Source: Microbacterium sp. 10M-3C3 (GTDB lineage: Bacteria; Actinomycetota; Actinomycetes; Actinomycetales; Microbacteriaceae). Taken from it: 64,000 nt of DNA. The DNA is taken from the NCBI RefSeq assembly GCF_003931875.1, contig NZ_CP034245.1, forward strand, positions 124,001-188,000, written 5' to 3'. Under the pieces are notes generated by a model that saw only the letters and a program-made list of their open reading frames with translations, made no database searches and was not told the origin of the DNA. Every line of letters begins with the position of its first letter. The first letter of the stretch is position 1. This document shows, in pieces, positions 51,815-60,856 of the stretch. The position numbers were made by a program, and so were the translations under genes.

Positions 51815-53076
51815 CCGTCCCCGGACAGATCGACCCGCCGCCGCGACTGCTCATGGGGCCCGGCCCCATCTCGGCGTACCCGAGCGTGCTGCGCGCGATG
51901 TCGGCGCCGCTCGTCGGCCAGTACGACCCCTTCATGACCGCGACGATGTCGGAGACGCAGGAGCTCTACCGGCAGGTGTGGGGCACGCGCAACGACGCGA
52001 CCCTCCTCGTCGACGGCACGTCGCGCGCGGGCATCGAGGCGGCGCTCGTCTCGCTCATCCGCCCCGGCGACCGCGTGCTCGTGCCCGTCTTCGGCCGGTT
52101 CGGGCACCTGCTCGCCGAGATCGCCGAGCGCGCGCTCGCCGAGGTGCACACGATCGAGGTCGAGTGGGGGCAGGTGTTCCCGGTGTCGGTCGTACGCGCG
52201 GCGATCGAGCGCGTGAAGCCGCACGTCGTGGCGCTCGTGCAGGGCGACACGTCCACCACGATGCTCCAGCCGTTGGACGAGATCGGCGAGATCTGCCGCG
52301 CGCACGGCGCGCTCTTCTACACCGACGCCACCGCGAGCCTGGGCGGCAACCCGTTCGAGATGGACGCGTGGGGACTGGATGCGGCGACCGCCGGCCTGCA
52401 GAAGTGCCTCGGCGGGCCGTCGGGCTCCGCGCCGCTCAGCCTCTCCGAGCGCGCCGTCGAGGTCGTGCGCTCGCGGGCGCGCATCGAGGCCGGCATCCGC
52501 GAGGACGGCGACCCGGATGCGGCGGACTTCATCCGCTCGAACTACTTCGACCTCGGCATGATCCTCGACTACTGGGGCCCGCGGCGCCTGAACCACCACA
52601 CCGAGGCGACCTCGATGCTCTACGGCGCCCGCGAGTGCGCGCGACTGCTCCTCGAGGAGGGGCGCGACGCGGTCATCGCGCGCCACCGGCTGCACGGCGA
52701 CGCGATGCTCGCGGGCGTGCGCGGACTCGGTCTCACCGTCTTCGGCGACGTCGCGCACAAGATGACGAACGTCGTGGCCGTCGAGATCCCCGCGGCCGTG
52801 CCCGGCGACGCCGCGCGCACGGCGATGCTCGAGCGCTTCGGCATCGAGATCGGCACGTCGTTCGGGCCGCTGCACGGCCGCGTGTGGCGCATCGGCACGA
52901 TGGGCTACAACGCCCGCGCCGATGCGGTGCTCCAGACGCTCGCAGCGCTCGAGCAGGTGCTGCGCCGGTTCGGCGCATCCGTGCCCGTCGGCGGCGGCGT
53001 CGACGCGGCCGAAGACGTCTACGCGGCGGCGACCCGGGCCGCGTCGCAGCCAGCAGAGGACGCGACGGCCGGATGA
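51811..53076 (+). CDS. PLP aminotransferase, PucG-like (ureidoglycine/alanine-glyoxylate type)
   Basis: The 421-residue class V aminotransferase opens PPPRLLMGPGPISAYPSVLRAMS, which is typical of the alanine-glyoxylate and ureidoglycine-glyoxylate group. The PLP lysine lies in GLQKCLGGPSGSAPLSL, and a RLNHHTEATSMLYG segment follows. In Bacillus, PucG transaminates ureidoglycine with glyoxylate to give glycine. The position directly before the allantoate amidohydrolase, which makes ureidoglycine, supports the same role. It is overlapped on both sides (ATGA). Confidence 0.88.
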   Translation: MTVPGQIDPPPRLLMGPGPISAYPSVLRAMSAPLVGQYDPFMTATMSETQELYRQVWGTRNDATLLVDGTSRAGIEAALVSLIRPGDRVLVPVFGRFGHLLAEIAERALAEVHTIEVEWGQVFPVSVVRAAIERVKPHVVALVQGDTSTTMLQPLDEIGEICRAHGALFYTDATASLGGNPFEMDAWGLDAATAGLQKCLGGPSGSAPLSLSERAVEVVRSRARIEAGIREDGDPDAADFIRSNYFDLGMILDYWGPRRLNHHTEATSMLYGARECARLLLEEGRDAVIARHRLHGDAMLAGVRGLGLTVFGDVAHKMTNVVAVEIPAAVPGDAARTAMLERFGIEIGTSFGPLHGRVWRIGTMGYNARADAVLQTLAALEQVLRRFGASVPVGGGVDAAEDVYAAATRAASQPAEDATAG

Positions 53077-54389
53077 CCGCCGCCACGCGCCTGCACGTCG
53101 CGCCCGACCGCATCGCGGCCGCGGCGCGACGCGTCATGGCGCGCTGCGACGAGCTCGCGCGCGTGAGCGCGGCCGACGACGCGATCGAGCGCGTGTACCT
53201 CTCGCCCGAGCACGCGCGCGTGAACCGCCTCGCCGCGGAGTGGATGCGCGAGGCCGGCATGGCGACGCGCCAGGACGCAGCCGGCAACCAGATCGGGCGC
53301 CTGGACCCTTCGACGAGCTCAGGGTCCGCGGCGGCCGACGCCCCCGCGCTCGTGCTCGGGTCGCACCTCGACACCGTGCCCGACGCGGGCCGCTTCGACG
53401 GGATCGTCGGGGTGCTCATGGCGATCGAGGTCGTGCGCCTCCTCGCCGAGACGCCCGACGGCGGTCGTGCGCGTTCGCCCTTCCCGTTCGCGCTGGAGAC
53501 GATCGCCTTCTGGGACGAGGAGGGCACCCGATTCGGGCGGGCCCTCCTGGGCTCCTCCGCGGTCGCGGGGCGCTGGGAGGCGGCGTGGTGGGGCCTCGCG
53601 GACGCCGACGGCGTGACCCTGCGGCAGGCGTTCCTCGAGTTCGGCCTGGACCCGGGCCGCATCGGCGAGGCCGCGCGCCGGCCCGACGAACTCGTCGGGT
53701 ACCTCGAGGCGCACATCGAGCAGGGTCCCGAGCTGCACCGGCGCGGGCAGGCGCTCGCCGCGGTGTCGTCGATCGCGAGCGCGCGGCGGTTCCAGCTCGT
53801 CGTGGAGGGCGAGGCCCGTCACGCCGGCGGCACCCCGTACGACATGCGCCGCGACGCCCTCCTCGGCGCGAGCGAGGCCGCGCTCGCCGTCGAGCGGATC
53901 TGCCGCGCCGAGCACCACATCATCGGCACCGTCGGGCAGCTCGAGGCCTACCCGGGCGCCGTCAACGTCGTGCCCGGCGAGGCGCGGTTCTCGCTCGACC
54001 TGCGCGGCGAGTTCGACGACGCCCGCGATCGGGTGTGGGACGCGCTGTCGCTCGAGCTCGACGAGATCATGGGTCGCCGGGGCCTGCGGTGGCGCGCGCG
54101 GGAGACGCACGCCGCGCCCGCGGTGTTCTGCGCGCCGCTCCTGCAGGATGTCGTGCGCGCGGGGATCGCGTCCGTCGGCGCCCTCGAACCCACCCCGACC
54201 CTGTTCAGCCGCGCCGGCCACGACGCGATGTCGATCGGGGCGATCACCGACGTCGGGATGCTGTTCCTCCGCAACCCCGACGGCATCAGCCACCACCCCG
54301 ACGAGGCGGTGTCGGCGGCCGACGTGGGTGCCGGCATCCGCGCGCTCGCCGAGGCCGTGCTCCACCTGGCCGCCGAACCCCGGCCCTGA
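53073..54389 (+). CDS. allC: Allantoate amidohydrolase (M20 family)
   Basis: The 438-residue enzyme has the M20 allantoate/ureidoglycolate/beta-ureidopropionase pattern: LGSHLDTVPDAGRFDGIVGV, FWDEEGTRFGRALLGS, AHIEQGPELHRRG and HAGGTPYDMRRDAL, with SRAGHDAMSIG late. It releases CO2 and ammonia from allantoate to give ureidoglycine. About nine residues (PSTSSGSAA) near residue 80 come from a palindromic repeat read in frame. It ends the overlapped part of the operon; the next gene is 37 bases on. Confidence 0.9.
   Translation: MTAATRLHVAPDRIAAAARRVMARCDELARVSAADDAIERVYLSPEHARVNRLAAEWMREAGMATRQDAAGNQIGRLDPSTSSGSAAADAPALVLGSHLDTVPDAGRFDGIVGVLMAIEVVRLLAETPDGGRARSPFPFALETIAFWDEEGTRFGRALLGSSAVAGRWEAAWWGLADADGVTLRQAFLEFGLDPGRIGEAARRPDELVGYLEAHIEQGPELHRRGQALAAVSSIASARRFQLVVEGEARHAGGTPYDMRRDALLGASEAALAVERICRAEHHIIGTVGQLEAYPGAVNVVPGEARFSLDLRGEFDDARDRVWDALSLELDEIMGRRGLRWRARETHAAPAVFCAPLLQDVVRAGIASVGALEPTPTLFSRAGHDAMSIGAITDVGMLFLRNPDGISHHPDEAVSAADVGAGIRALAEAVLHLAAEPRP
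53303..53327. repeat. Small palindromic repeat read in frame inside allC
   Basis: GGACCCT (53303-53309) and AGGGTCC (53321-53327) flank TCGACGAGCTC. This CCCTTCGAC...GCTCAGGG type of palindrome is dispersed in many high-GC genomes and, when translated, leaves peptides such as STSSG or ELVEG. Here it yields DPSTSSGS within a loop of the hydrolase just before the first metal motif. Confidence 0.75.
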
Positions 54390-54426
54390 CGACGCCCCGC
54401 CCGACCCCGCCTACCCGAGGAGCCCC

Positions 54427-55794
54427 ATGTCCCTGCTCGTCATCAACGCGCGCCTGATCACGGTCCCGGCCGGCACCGACGACCCCGGCTACATCGAGCG
54501 CGGCTGGATGCTCGTCGAAGACGGGCGCATCGCCGCGATCGGCGCGGGCGATCCGGATGCGTCGGCGGACGACACGCTCGACGTCGGCGGCGCGTTCGTC
54601 GCGCCCGGGTTCGTCTCGTCGCACTCGCACCTGTTCACGTCGGGCCTGCGCGGGCTCGGCGTGAGCGAGACGCTCTACGGCTGGTGCGACTCGATGCTCG
54701 GCACGACCGCGCACTTCAGGCCCGAGGACATGTACTGGTCGACGCTGCACGGGGCGCTCGACTTCCTCGGCAACGGCGTGACGACCGCGTACAACTTCAC
54801 CGACCCGCAGCAGGCGTGGGAGCCGATGATCGCCGGGAGCCGGGCGGGCCGGGCGCCGCTGCGCGAGCTGGCGTACCACACGCGTCAGGCGGACGCGTGC
54901 CGGGACGCCGGCATCCGGTTCGTCGACGCGATCGCGATGGATGTCACCGCGGGCACCGACGACGAGATCTTCGAGCGCTTCGGCGCCGCCGTCGCCCACA
55001 CGCGCAGCCTCGACGCCGATCTGGCGCTCGGCGCGTCGATCATGGGCCAGGTGCAGTGGTCGCCGCGACCGGAGGCGGCCGAGATGGAGGTCGCCGCGAT
55101 GCGCCGGTTCGGCGTGACGAACCAGGCGCATTTCCTGGAGTCGCCCGAGCAGATCGCCGAGCAGCGCGCGAAGTTCGCGCTCTACCGGGATGCAGGGGCG
55201 CTGGGCCCGGGCATGATGTTCGGCCACTTCATCCAGACCACGCCCGAGATCATCGAGGAGACGGTCGCGGGCGGGGCGGCGATGTCGTGGCAGCCGGCGT
55301 CGAACGGGCGGCTCGCCTCCGGCGTCGCGCTCGTGCCCGAGATGCTCGCGATGGGCATGAAGGTCGGCATCGGCCTCGACGACCAGGCGTGCACCGATGT
55401 GTCGGACCCGTGGCAGAACATGCGCATGGGCATCGCGATGCAGCGGGCGCGTACGAAGGATCCGCTGTCGATGATGCCCGAGCTCGTGCTGCGCCTGCAC
55501 ACGCTCGGCGGCGCGGAGATCCTCGGCGTCGACGACCGCGTCGGCAGCCTCGAGGTCGGCAAGTTCGCCGACTTCGTCGTGGTCGACCCGCGCCGCCCCG
55601 ACGTGGGGCCGCTGTGGCACCCGGTGCGCTCGTACGTGCTGTCGATGACGCCGCGGAACCTGAAGGGCGTCTACGTCGGCGGCCGGCTCGTGCACGACGG
55701 CGCCGCGTCGACGAACCCGCTCGCCGCCGAGGCATCCGCCCGCGTCCACGAAGACCTGCCCGCGCTCGCCGCGCGCATCGGCCACCCCCGCTGA
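54427..55794 (+). CDS. Amidohydrolase-superfamily deaminase (8-oxoguanine/AtzB/guanine deaminase type)
   Basis: GAGGAGCCCC precedes the ATG. The 455-residue protein has the cog0402 layout: VAPGFVSSHSHLFTSGLRG (HxH), GHFIQTT for a later His, MSWQPASNGRLASG and the Asp motif GIGLDDQACTD, ending with GSLEVGKFADFVVVDPRRP. Related enzymes deaminate guanine, 8-oxoguanine or triazines. As the last gene of the ureide operon it may feed a purine into the urate route. The exact substrate is open. Confidence 0.85.
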   Translation: MSLLVINARLITVPAGTDDPGYIERGWMLVEDGRIAAIGAGDPDASADDTLDVGGAFVAPGFVSSHSHLFTSGLRGLGVSETLYGWCDSMLGTTAHFRPEDMYWSTLHGALDFLGNGVTTAYNFTDPQQAWEPMIAGSRAGRAPLRELAYHTRQADACRDAGIRFVDAIAMDVTAGTDDEIFERFGAAVAHTRSLDADLALGASIMGQVQWSPRPEAAEMEVAAMRRFGVTNQAHFLESPEQIAEQRAKFALYRDAGALGPGMMFGHFIQTTPEIIEETVAGGAAMSWQPASNGRLASGVALVPEMLAMGMKVGIGLDDQACTDVSDPWQNMRMGIAMQRARTKDPLSMMPELVLRLHTLGGAEILGVDDRVGSLEVGKFADFVVVDPRRPDVGPLWHPVRSYVLSMTPRNLKGVYVGGRLVHDGAASTNPLAAEASARVHEDLPALAARIGHPR

Positions 55795-55861
55795 CCTCGG
55801 CCGCGCTCTCGCGCTCTCGCCCGCCCTCGGCTGCCGCCGTGGGCGGGCGTAGGGTCGGCGC

Positions 55862-56746
55862 ATGGTGGAGGTGCCGCGCGCGTTCCGCGACATGCCGCGA
55901 TGGTGGACGGATGCGGCGGGCCGTGCCTGGGTCGATGAGCTGCCGCAGCTCGTCGCCGCCCAGTGCGCGCGCTGGCGGCTCGAGTCGGACGGCGCGGCGA
56001 TGCACGGCTCGAACGCGCTCGTGGTGCCTGTGCGCCGCGGCGGGCAGCGGTTCGCGCTGCGCCTCGCCCCGCCGGGCGACGACGTCGAGGCCGTCGCGGA
56101 GGCGCTGCGCGTGTGGCGCGGCCACGGCGTCGTCGACCTGATCGACGTCGACCTCGCAACCCGCGCGCTGCTGCTCGATCGCCTCGATCGCCTCGACCGC
56201 CGCCGCAGCCTCGCCGCCCTGCCGCCGGTCGACGCCGTGGCCGAGCTCGCGGAGATCGCGCGGCGCCTCGCCGTGCCGGTGCCGACCTCGGTGCGCACGA
56301 CGGCGGCGATCGCGAGTGAGGAGGCGGAGCGGTTCCGGCGCGAGCGCGCCACGGGGGCGGGGCGCTCGCCGCACCTCGACGCCGCGATCGCGTGCGCGCA
56401 GGATCTCGCGTCCGGCGGCGACGGGCCGCTCGGGGTGAACGGCGATCTGCACGCCGATCAGGTGCTCGCCGGCCCGGCCGGCTGGACCGTCGTCGACCCG
56501 GTTCTCCTGCGCGGCGACCTCGAGTACGACCTCGGCCGCGTGCTGTGGACGCGCGGCGACGAGGCATCCGACGACGACACCGTCACGCGGCTGTTCGACG
56601 TGTTCGTCGAGCGCGCGGGGGTGCCGCGCGAGCGCGCCCGTCGCTGGGTGGTGACGCGCAGCATGTCGTACCTGCTGTGGGGCCTCGACCACGGCCTCAC
56701 CGAAGACCCCGTCCGCTGCCGCCGTCTCCTCGACGTCTTCGCCTGA
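55862..56746 (+). CDS. APH-like phosphotransferase (aminoglycoside/hydroxyurea kinase family)
   Basis: The 294-residue protein resembles PF04655 kinases: GSNALVVPVRRGGQRFALRLAPP (phosphate/lysine region), NGDLHADQVLAG (catalytic Asp) and WTVVDPVLLRGDLEYDLGRVLW (metal Asp). The usual HGDLHxxN is changed to NGDLHADQ, replacing two conserved positions. TAGGGT is six bases before the ATG, indicating its own leaderless promoter. Its substrate could be an antibiotic or a metabolite of the pathway. Confidence 0.82.
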   Translation: MVEVPRAFRDMPRWWTDAAGRAWVDELPQLVAAQCARWRLESDGAAMHGSNALVVPVRRGGQRFALRLAPPGDDVEAVAEALRVWRGHGVVDLIDVDLATRALLLDRLDRLDRRRSLAALPPVDAVAELAEIARRLAVPVPTSVRTTAAIASEEAERFRRERATGAGRSPHLDAAIACAQDLASGGDGPLGVNGDLHADQVLAGPAGWTVVDPVLLRGDLEYDLGRVLWTRGDEASDDDTVTRLFDVFVERAGVPRERARRWVVTRSMSYLLWGLDHGLTEDPVRCRRLLDVFA

Positions 56747-56751
56747 CCGCT

Positions 56752-56814
56752 CGTACTCCCGTCCGCGCCGCGCCTACTCCCGTCCGCGCCGCGCGTACTC
56801 CCGTGGGCGCCGAG
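56752..56814. repeat. Three tandem 21-bp repeats after the kinase gene
   Basis: Units start at 56752, 56773 and 56794, each CGTACTCCCGTCCGCGCCGCG with a few changes in the last. They begin five bases after the stop codon. They may be a replication-slippage product near the following hairpin. Confidence 0.75.
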
Positions 56815-56817
56815 CGC

Positions 56818-56880
56818 GGGCGAATCGGCCGGATGCAGTACTTTCCCCCCGAGAACGTGGTGCATTCGACCGATTCGCCC
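56818..56880. repeat. Long imperfect palindrome (20-base arms) in the gap before the ABC importer
   Basis: GGGCGAATCGGCCGGATGCA (56818-56837) and TGCATTCGACCGATTCGCCC (56861-56880) pair with two mismatches around a 23-base loop. It could terminate the kinase transcript. The rest of the 56747-57080 gap holds a weak TAGCGT (56994) and no gene. Confidence 0.7.
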
Positions 56881-57080
56881 TCTGCCGGCGCGGGTGAGGC
56901 CCGGGAGGCCGGCCGAGCGCGGTGGGCGCGGATGCATCGAAAGGTGTAACGGCGGCGAAACATCCCGGCCAGTGTTCGTGAAATCTACATCTCGTAGCGT
57001 CGAGCCCACGCGAGGGCATCGAGTGTCTGGGTGCCCGCGCCTCACCCGACCGGCACCACAGCCTTCTGGAGACACAGCAC

Positions 57081-58157
57081 ATGACCTTCCTTTCCTCTCG
57101 GCGCGCCCAGCGCGCCGTCGCGGCCCTCGCCGGGGTCGCCCTCTCGGCCTTCGCCCTCAGCGCCTGCGCGAGCGGCGCAGCCTCCTCGGGCGGCGGCGAC
57201 GCCTCCGCCGACAGCGAGGGCTTCGGCGAGCTCAACCTGCAGCTCAGCTGGATCCTCAACGAGGAGTTCGCCGGCGAGTACTTCGCCGACACCCAGGGCT
57301 ACTTCGAAGAGGCCGGCTTCTCGGGCGTGAACCTCGTCCCCGGCCCCTCCACGGGTGTCGCCGAGCTCCTCTCCGGCAGTGCGGATGCAGCGCTCAGCGA
57401 CGCCGTGTCGGTCGGCTCCGCCGTCGCGTCCGAGGGTGCGCCGGTCAAGATCATCGGCACGACCTTCCAGCGCAACCCCTTCACGATCCTCTCGCTCAAG
57501 GACGGCGGCGACATCGCCACGGTCGACGACCTCAAGGGCAAGAAGATCGGCATCCAGGACTCGAACACGTCGCTGTTCAACGCGTTCCTCAAGGCCAACG
57601 ACATCGACCCGAGCGAGCTGACGATCGTGCCGGTGCAGTACGACCCGGCGCCGCTGGTCAACGGCGAGGTCGACGGCTTCATGGCCTACCTGACCAACGA
57701 GGCCATCACGGTCGCGTCGCAGGGCCTGGAGACGAGCAACCTGCCGTTCGCCGACAACGGCCTGCCGTTCGTGGCGGAGACCTTCACGGCGACCGACGAC
57801 TCGATCGCGAACGACCGCGAGAAGCTCAAGGCGTTCCTCGCCGCTGAGATCCGCGGCTGGACCGACGCGCTGAAGGACCCGGAGGAGGGCTCGCGGCTGG
57901 CCGTCGAGGTCTACGGCAAGGACCTCGACCTGAACCCGGAGAACTCCCTCGCCGGCGCCAAGGCGCAGAACGAGCTCGTGGTCTCGGACGAGACGAAGGA
58001 GAACGGCCTGTTCACGATCAGCGACGACCTGCAGGAGGCGACGCTCAAGAGCCTCGCCGACGCGGGCATCACGCTCGAGAAGGATCAGCTGTTCGACCTC
58101 AGCCTCCTCACGGAGGTCTACGACGAGAACCCCGACCTGAAGAACTACGCGGGCTGA
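57081..58157 (+). CDS. NMT1/THI5-type ABC substrate-binding lipoprotein
   Basis: The 358-residue protein has a lipoprotein signal peptide ending in a lipobox ALSAC (Cys32) followed by a Gly/Ser-rich linker. The mature part resembles the nitrate/sulfonate/pyrimidine-precursor binding group: [48 protein letters not shown] and [19 protein letters not shown]. It delivers a small organic ligand to the adjacent transporter. Adjacent deaminases suggest a purine- or pyrimidine-like ligand, but this is inference. Confidence 0.9.
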   Translation: MTFLSSRRAQRAVAALAGVALSAFALSACASGAASSGGGDASADSEGFGELNLQLSWILNEEFAGEYFADTQGYFEEAGFSGVNLVPGPSTGVAELLSGSADAALSDAVSVGSAVASEGAPVKIIGTTFQRNPFTILSLKDGGDIATVDDLKGKKIGIQDSNTSLFNAFLKANDIDPSELTIVPVQYDPAPLVNGEVDGFMAYLTNEAITVASQGLETSNLPFADNGLPFVAETFTATDDSIANDREKLKAFLAAEIRGWTDALKDPEEGSRLAVEVYGKDLDLNPENSLAGAKAQNELVVSDETKENGLFTISDDLQEATLKSLADAGITLEKDQLFDLSLLTEVYDENPDLKNYAG

Positions 58158-58179
58158 CACTCCGCGGGAAGAAGCCATC

Positions 58180-59004
58180 GTGACCGATACGGCTCTCCAG
58201 ACCGGTGCCCAGGCGGACAGCCTGGGCACCGGCCTCCAGATCACCGGCCTGAACAAGGTCTTCAGCGTCGGCCGCACGTCGGTCGTCGCGCTGCAGGACG
58301 CCAACCTCCACACCGACCAGGGCACGTTCCTGGCGCTGCTGGGGCCCTCCGGATGCGGCAAGTCGACGATCCTGCGGATCCTCGCCGGCCTGGAAGACCC
58401 GACGAGCGGGACGACGCGGGTCGACGGCAAGAGCCCGAAGGAGCTGCGCCGCGGCAACGAGCTGGGGATCGCCTTCCAGGACTCGGCCCTGCTGCCGTGG
58501 CGCAGCGTCCAGTCGAACATCCAGCTGCCGTTCGAGGTGGCGGGCAAGCCCGTCGACAAGGCGTACGTCGCCGAGATGATCGAGCTCGTCGGCCTGAAGG
58601 GGTTCGAGAAGGCCAAGCCTGCGCAGCTGTCGGGCGGCATGCGCCAGCGCGTGTCGATCGCGCGCTCGCTCATCATGAAGCCGTCGGTGCTGCTGTTCGA
58701 CGAGCCGTTCGGCGCGCTCGACGACATGACGCGGCAGAAGCTCAACCTGGAGCTGCTGCGCATCTGGACCGAGAAGCCCGCCACGACCCTGCTCGTGACG
58801 CACGGCATCTCGGAGGCGATCTTCCTCTCCGACCAGGTCGCGGTCATGAGCCCGCGCCCCGGGCGCATCAAGGAGGTCATGACGATCGACCTGCCGCGCC
58901 CGCGCACGCCGGAGATGATGCGCACGCCCGAGTTCCACGCGTACGTCGACCAGGCCTCCGAGCTGCTCTTCGGCGCGGGAGGCGCCGCCGCCGATGACCA
59001 CTGA
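58180..59004 (+). CDS. ABC importer ATP-binding protein
   Basis: GGGAAGAA precedes GTG 58180. The 274-residue ATPase has Walker [16 protein letters not shown]-loop [13 protein letters not shown], signature [17 protein letters not shown], Walker [16 protein letters not shown] and H-loop LVTHGISEA. This is the SsuB/TauB/ThiZ type that pairs with the binding protein upstream. It overlaps the first permease by 11 bases. Confidence 0.95.
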   Translation: MTDTALQTGAQADSLGTGLQITGLNKVFSVGRTSVVALQDANLHTDQGTFLALLGPSGCGKSTILRILAGLEDPTSGTTRVDGKSPKELRRGNELGIAFQDSALLPWRSVQSNIQLPFEVAGKPVDKAYVAEMIELVGLKGFEKAKPAQLSGGMRQRVSIARSLIMKPSVLLFDEPFGALDDMTRQKLNLELLRIWTEKPATTLLVTHGISEAIFLSDQVAVMSPRPGRIKEVMTIDLPRPRTPEMMRTPEFHAYVDQASELLFGAGGAAADDH

Positions 59005-59857
59005 GACGGCGCCGCCGTCGGTGCAGCCGCCCGTGGGCGGCGGCCGCGCGATCCAGTGGGAGGACATCCGCCTGCCCGCGTGGGTCACGGGCCTCATCGG
59101 CGGCCTCGGCATCATCGCGCTGTGGTGGATCCTCGCCGCGACCGTGTTCTCGAACGTCGGCCCCGGCGGGGTGCAGGCGATCCCGACGCCGCTGCAGGTG
59201 GTCGTCGAGTTCGCGAACACGGGCTGGGACTTCTACGCGCGCAACTTCGGCGTGACCCTCGCCGAGGCCGGCATCGGCTACGTGTGGGGCAACGGCCTCG
59301 CGCTCGTGCTCTCGGCGCTCGTGCTGATCGTGCCGCGCCTGGAGGGCGTCGTCATGCAGATCGCGATCATCACGTACTGCATCCCGATCGTCGCCCTCGG
59401 GCTCCTCCTCATCGTCATCGTGACGCCCCCGCAGCCCGGGCAGCCGTCCACCGCGGCGGTGTTCCTCGCCGCGCTCAGCTGCTTCTTCACGACGGTCGTC
59501 GGGGCACTCCTCGGGCTCAAGGCCGCCGACAAGGCGAGCCTCGACCTCATCACCGTCTACGGGGGCACGCGGCTCACGCAGCTGCGCAAGGTGCGGCTCA
59601 TCGCGGCGCTGCCCGCGATCCTCAACGCCCTGCAGATCGCCGTGCCCGCCGCGTTCCTCGGCGCCGTGCTCGGCGAGTTCTTCGGCAAGATCACCGTCGG
59701 GGTGGGCCCCGCGATGATCGCCGCGCAGCAGGCCCTGAACGCCCCGCGCGTATGGGACATCGCGCTCGTCTCGGGCGCGGTCGCCCTCGCCGGCTACGGC
59801 CTGCTCGGTCTCCTCACGCGCGCCGTCGCCCCCTGGTCGAAGGGAACCAGCCGATGA
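58994..59857 (+). CDS. ABC importer permease 1
   Basis: The 287-residue protein has about six membrane helices and the permease coupling motif around [27 protein letters not shown]. The N-terminal 30 residues are cytoplasmic and polar. It resembles SsuC/TauC-type permeases and would form a heterodimer with the next gene. The stop overlaps permease 2 (ATGA). Confidence 0.93.
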   Translation: MTTETAPPSVQPPVGGGRAIQWEDIRLPAWVTGLIGGLGIIALWWILAATVFSNVGPGGVQAIPTPLQVVVEFANTGWDFYARNFGVTLAEAGIGYVWGNGLALVLSALVLIVPRLEGVVMQIAIITYCIPIVALGLLLIVIVTPPQPGQPSTAAVFLAALSCFFTTVVGALLGLKAADKASLDLITVYGGTRLTQLRKVRLIAALPAILNALQIAVPAAFLGAVLGEFFGKITVGVGPAMIAAQQALNAPRVWDIALVSGAVALAGYGLLGLLTRAVAPWSKGTSR

Positions 59858-60789
59858 CCGAAGCGACCCTCGCCTCCCTCGGCAGTGCGAAGTCGGCCGA
59901 GCAGCTCTCGGCCTCGGGCCGCGGCGAGCCGACGGCTCCGCCGACCCCGGATGCGCCGCGCTCCGACCTCTCCGCCGACATCCGCCGCGAGGCCCGCCGG
60001 GCGACGCTGCGCGCGCTCGGGCGGAGCCTGCTGACCTTCGTCCTCACGATCGTCGCGGTGGTCGTCATCTGGGTCGGTGTGCTCGTGGTGTTCCGCATCC
60101 CCACGTACGTCGGCAAGGGCCCGATCGACGTGTGGAACTTCCTCTTCGCGGTTCCCGTCGCCGAGGCGAACCGCGCGCAGCTGTTCGGTCAGCTCGGAGT
60201 GACGCTCGGGCACTCGGTCGTCGGCTTCGCGGCGGGTCTCGTCGTCGCGCTCGTCGTGGCGACGGCCTTCCAGCTCAACAAGGGCATCGAGCACGCGCTC
60301 ATGCCGCTCGCGATGCTCCTGCGCTCGGTGCCCCTGGTCGCGATGGCGCCCGTCATCATCCTGATCTTCGGGCGCGACTTCGCCTCGGTTGCCGTGATCG
60401 GCGGCATCGTCGTGCTCTTCCCCGCTCTCGTGAACATCGTCTTCGGCCTGAAGTCGGCCTCGCCGCAGATGAACGACCTCGTGAGCGTGTACGGCGGCGG
60501 CGCCTGGACGCGGCTGCGCAAGGTCGCCCTGCCGAGCTCGCTGCCGGAGTTCTTCGCGGCCGTGCGCATCTCGGTACCCGGCGCCATCACCGGCGCGCTG
60601 CTGGCCGAGTGGCTCGCGGTCGGCGGCGGCATCGGCGGCGCCGTGGGCGGCTACATCGCCGGCGCGCAGTTCTCGGCCGTGTGGACCGCGGTCGTGCTCG
60701 TCACCGGCACCGCCCTCGTCCTCTACAACCTCGTGCAGATCCTCGAGTCCGTCGTGCTCACCCGCATGGGGATGGCCTCGCGCATCTGA
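59854..60789 (+). CDS. ABC importer permease 2
   Basis: The 311-residue protein begins with about 55 polar residues ([20 protein letters not shown]...) and then six membrane helices. The coupling motif is MNDLVSVYGGGAWTRLRKVALPSSLPEFF. Two distinct permeases with one ATPase point to a heterodimeric importer. It is the last gene of the transport unit, followed by a palindrome. Confidence 0.92.
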   Translation: MTEATLASLGSAKSAEQLSASGRGEPTAPPTPDAPRSDLSADIRREARRATLRALGRSLLTFVLTIVAVVVIWVGVLVVFRIPTYVGKGPIDVWNFLFAVPVAEANRAQLFGQLGVTLGHSVVGFAAGLVVALVVATAFQLNKGIEHALMPLAMLLRSVPLVAMAPVIILIFGRDFASVAVIGGIVVLFPALVNIVFGLKSASPQMNDLVSVYGGGAWTRLRKVALPSSLPEFFAAVRISVPGAITGALLAEWLAVGGGIGGAVGGYIAGAQFSAVWTAVVLVTGTALVLYNLVQILESVVLTRMGMASRI

Positions 60790-60792
60790 TCC

Positions 60793-60819
60793 GCGGATGC
60801 GGCGGTCCGCCGCATCCGC
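60793..60819. repeat. Palindrome GCGGATGCGGCGG / CCGCCGCATCCGC
   Basis: Two perfect 13-base arms (60793-60805 and 60807-60819) are separated by a single T, four bases after the permease stop. It is nearly the same as 28841-28866. A hairpin this strong may limit read-through into the adenosine deaminase genes. Confidence 0.65.
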
Positions 60820-60856
60820 ACACCCGCTCCTGCCCGCACGCCCTCGAAGGGACCCC

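Noticed and set aside
56957-56967. AACATCCCGG in front of the ABC importer as a half-site of the uraD/allB operator
   Set aside because: It differs from the arm AACATCCGGG and has no inverted partner nearby; too weak to list as an operator.
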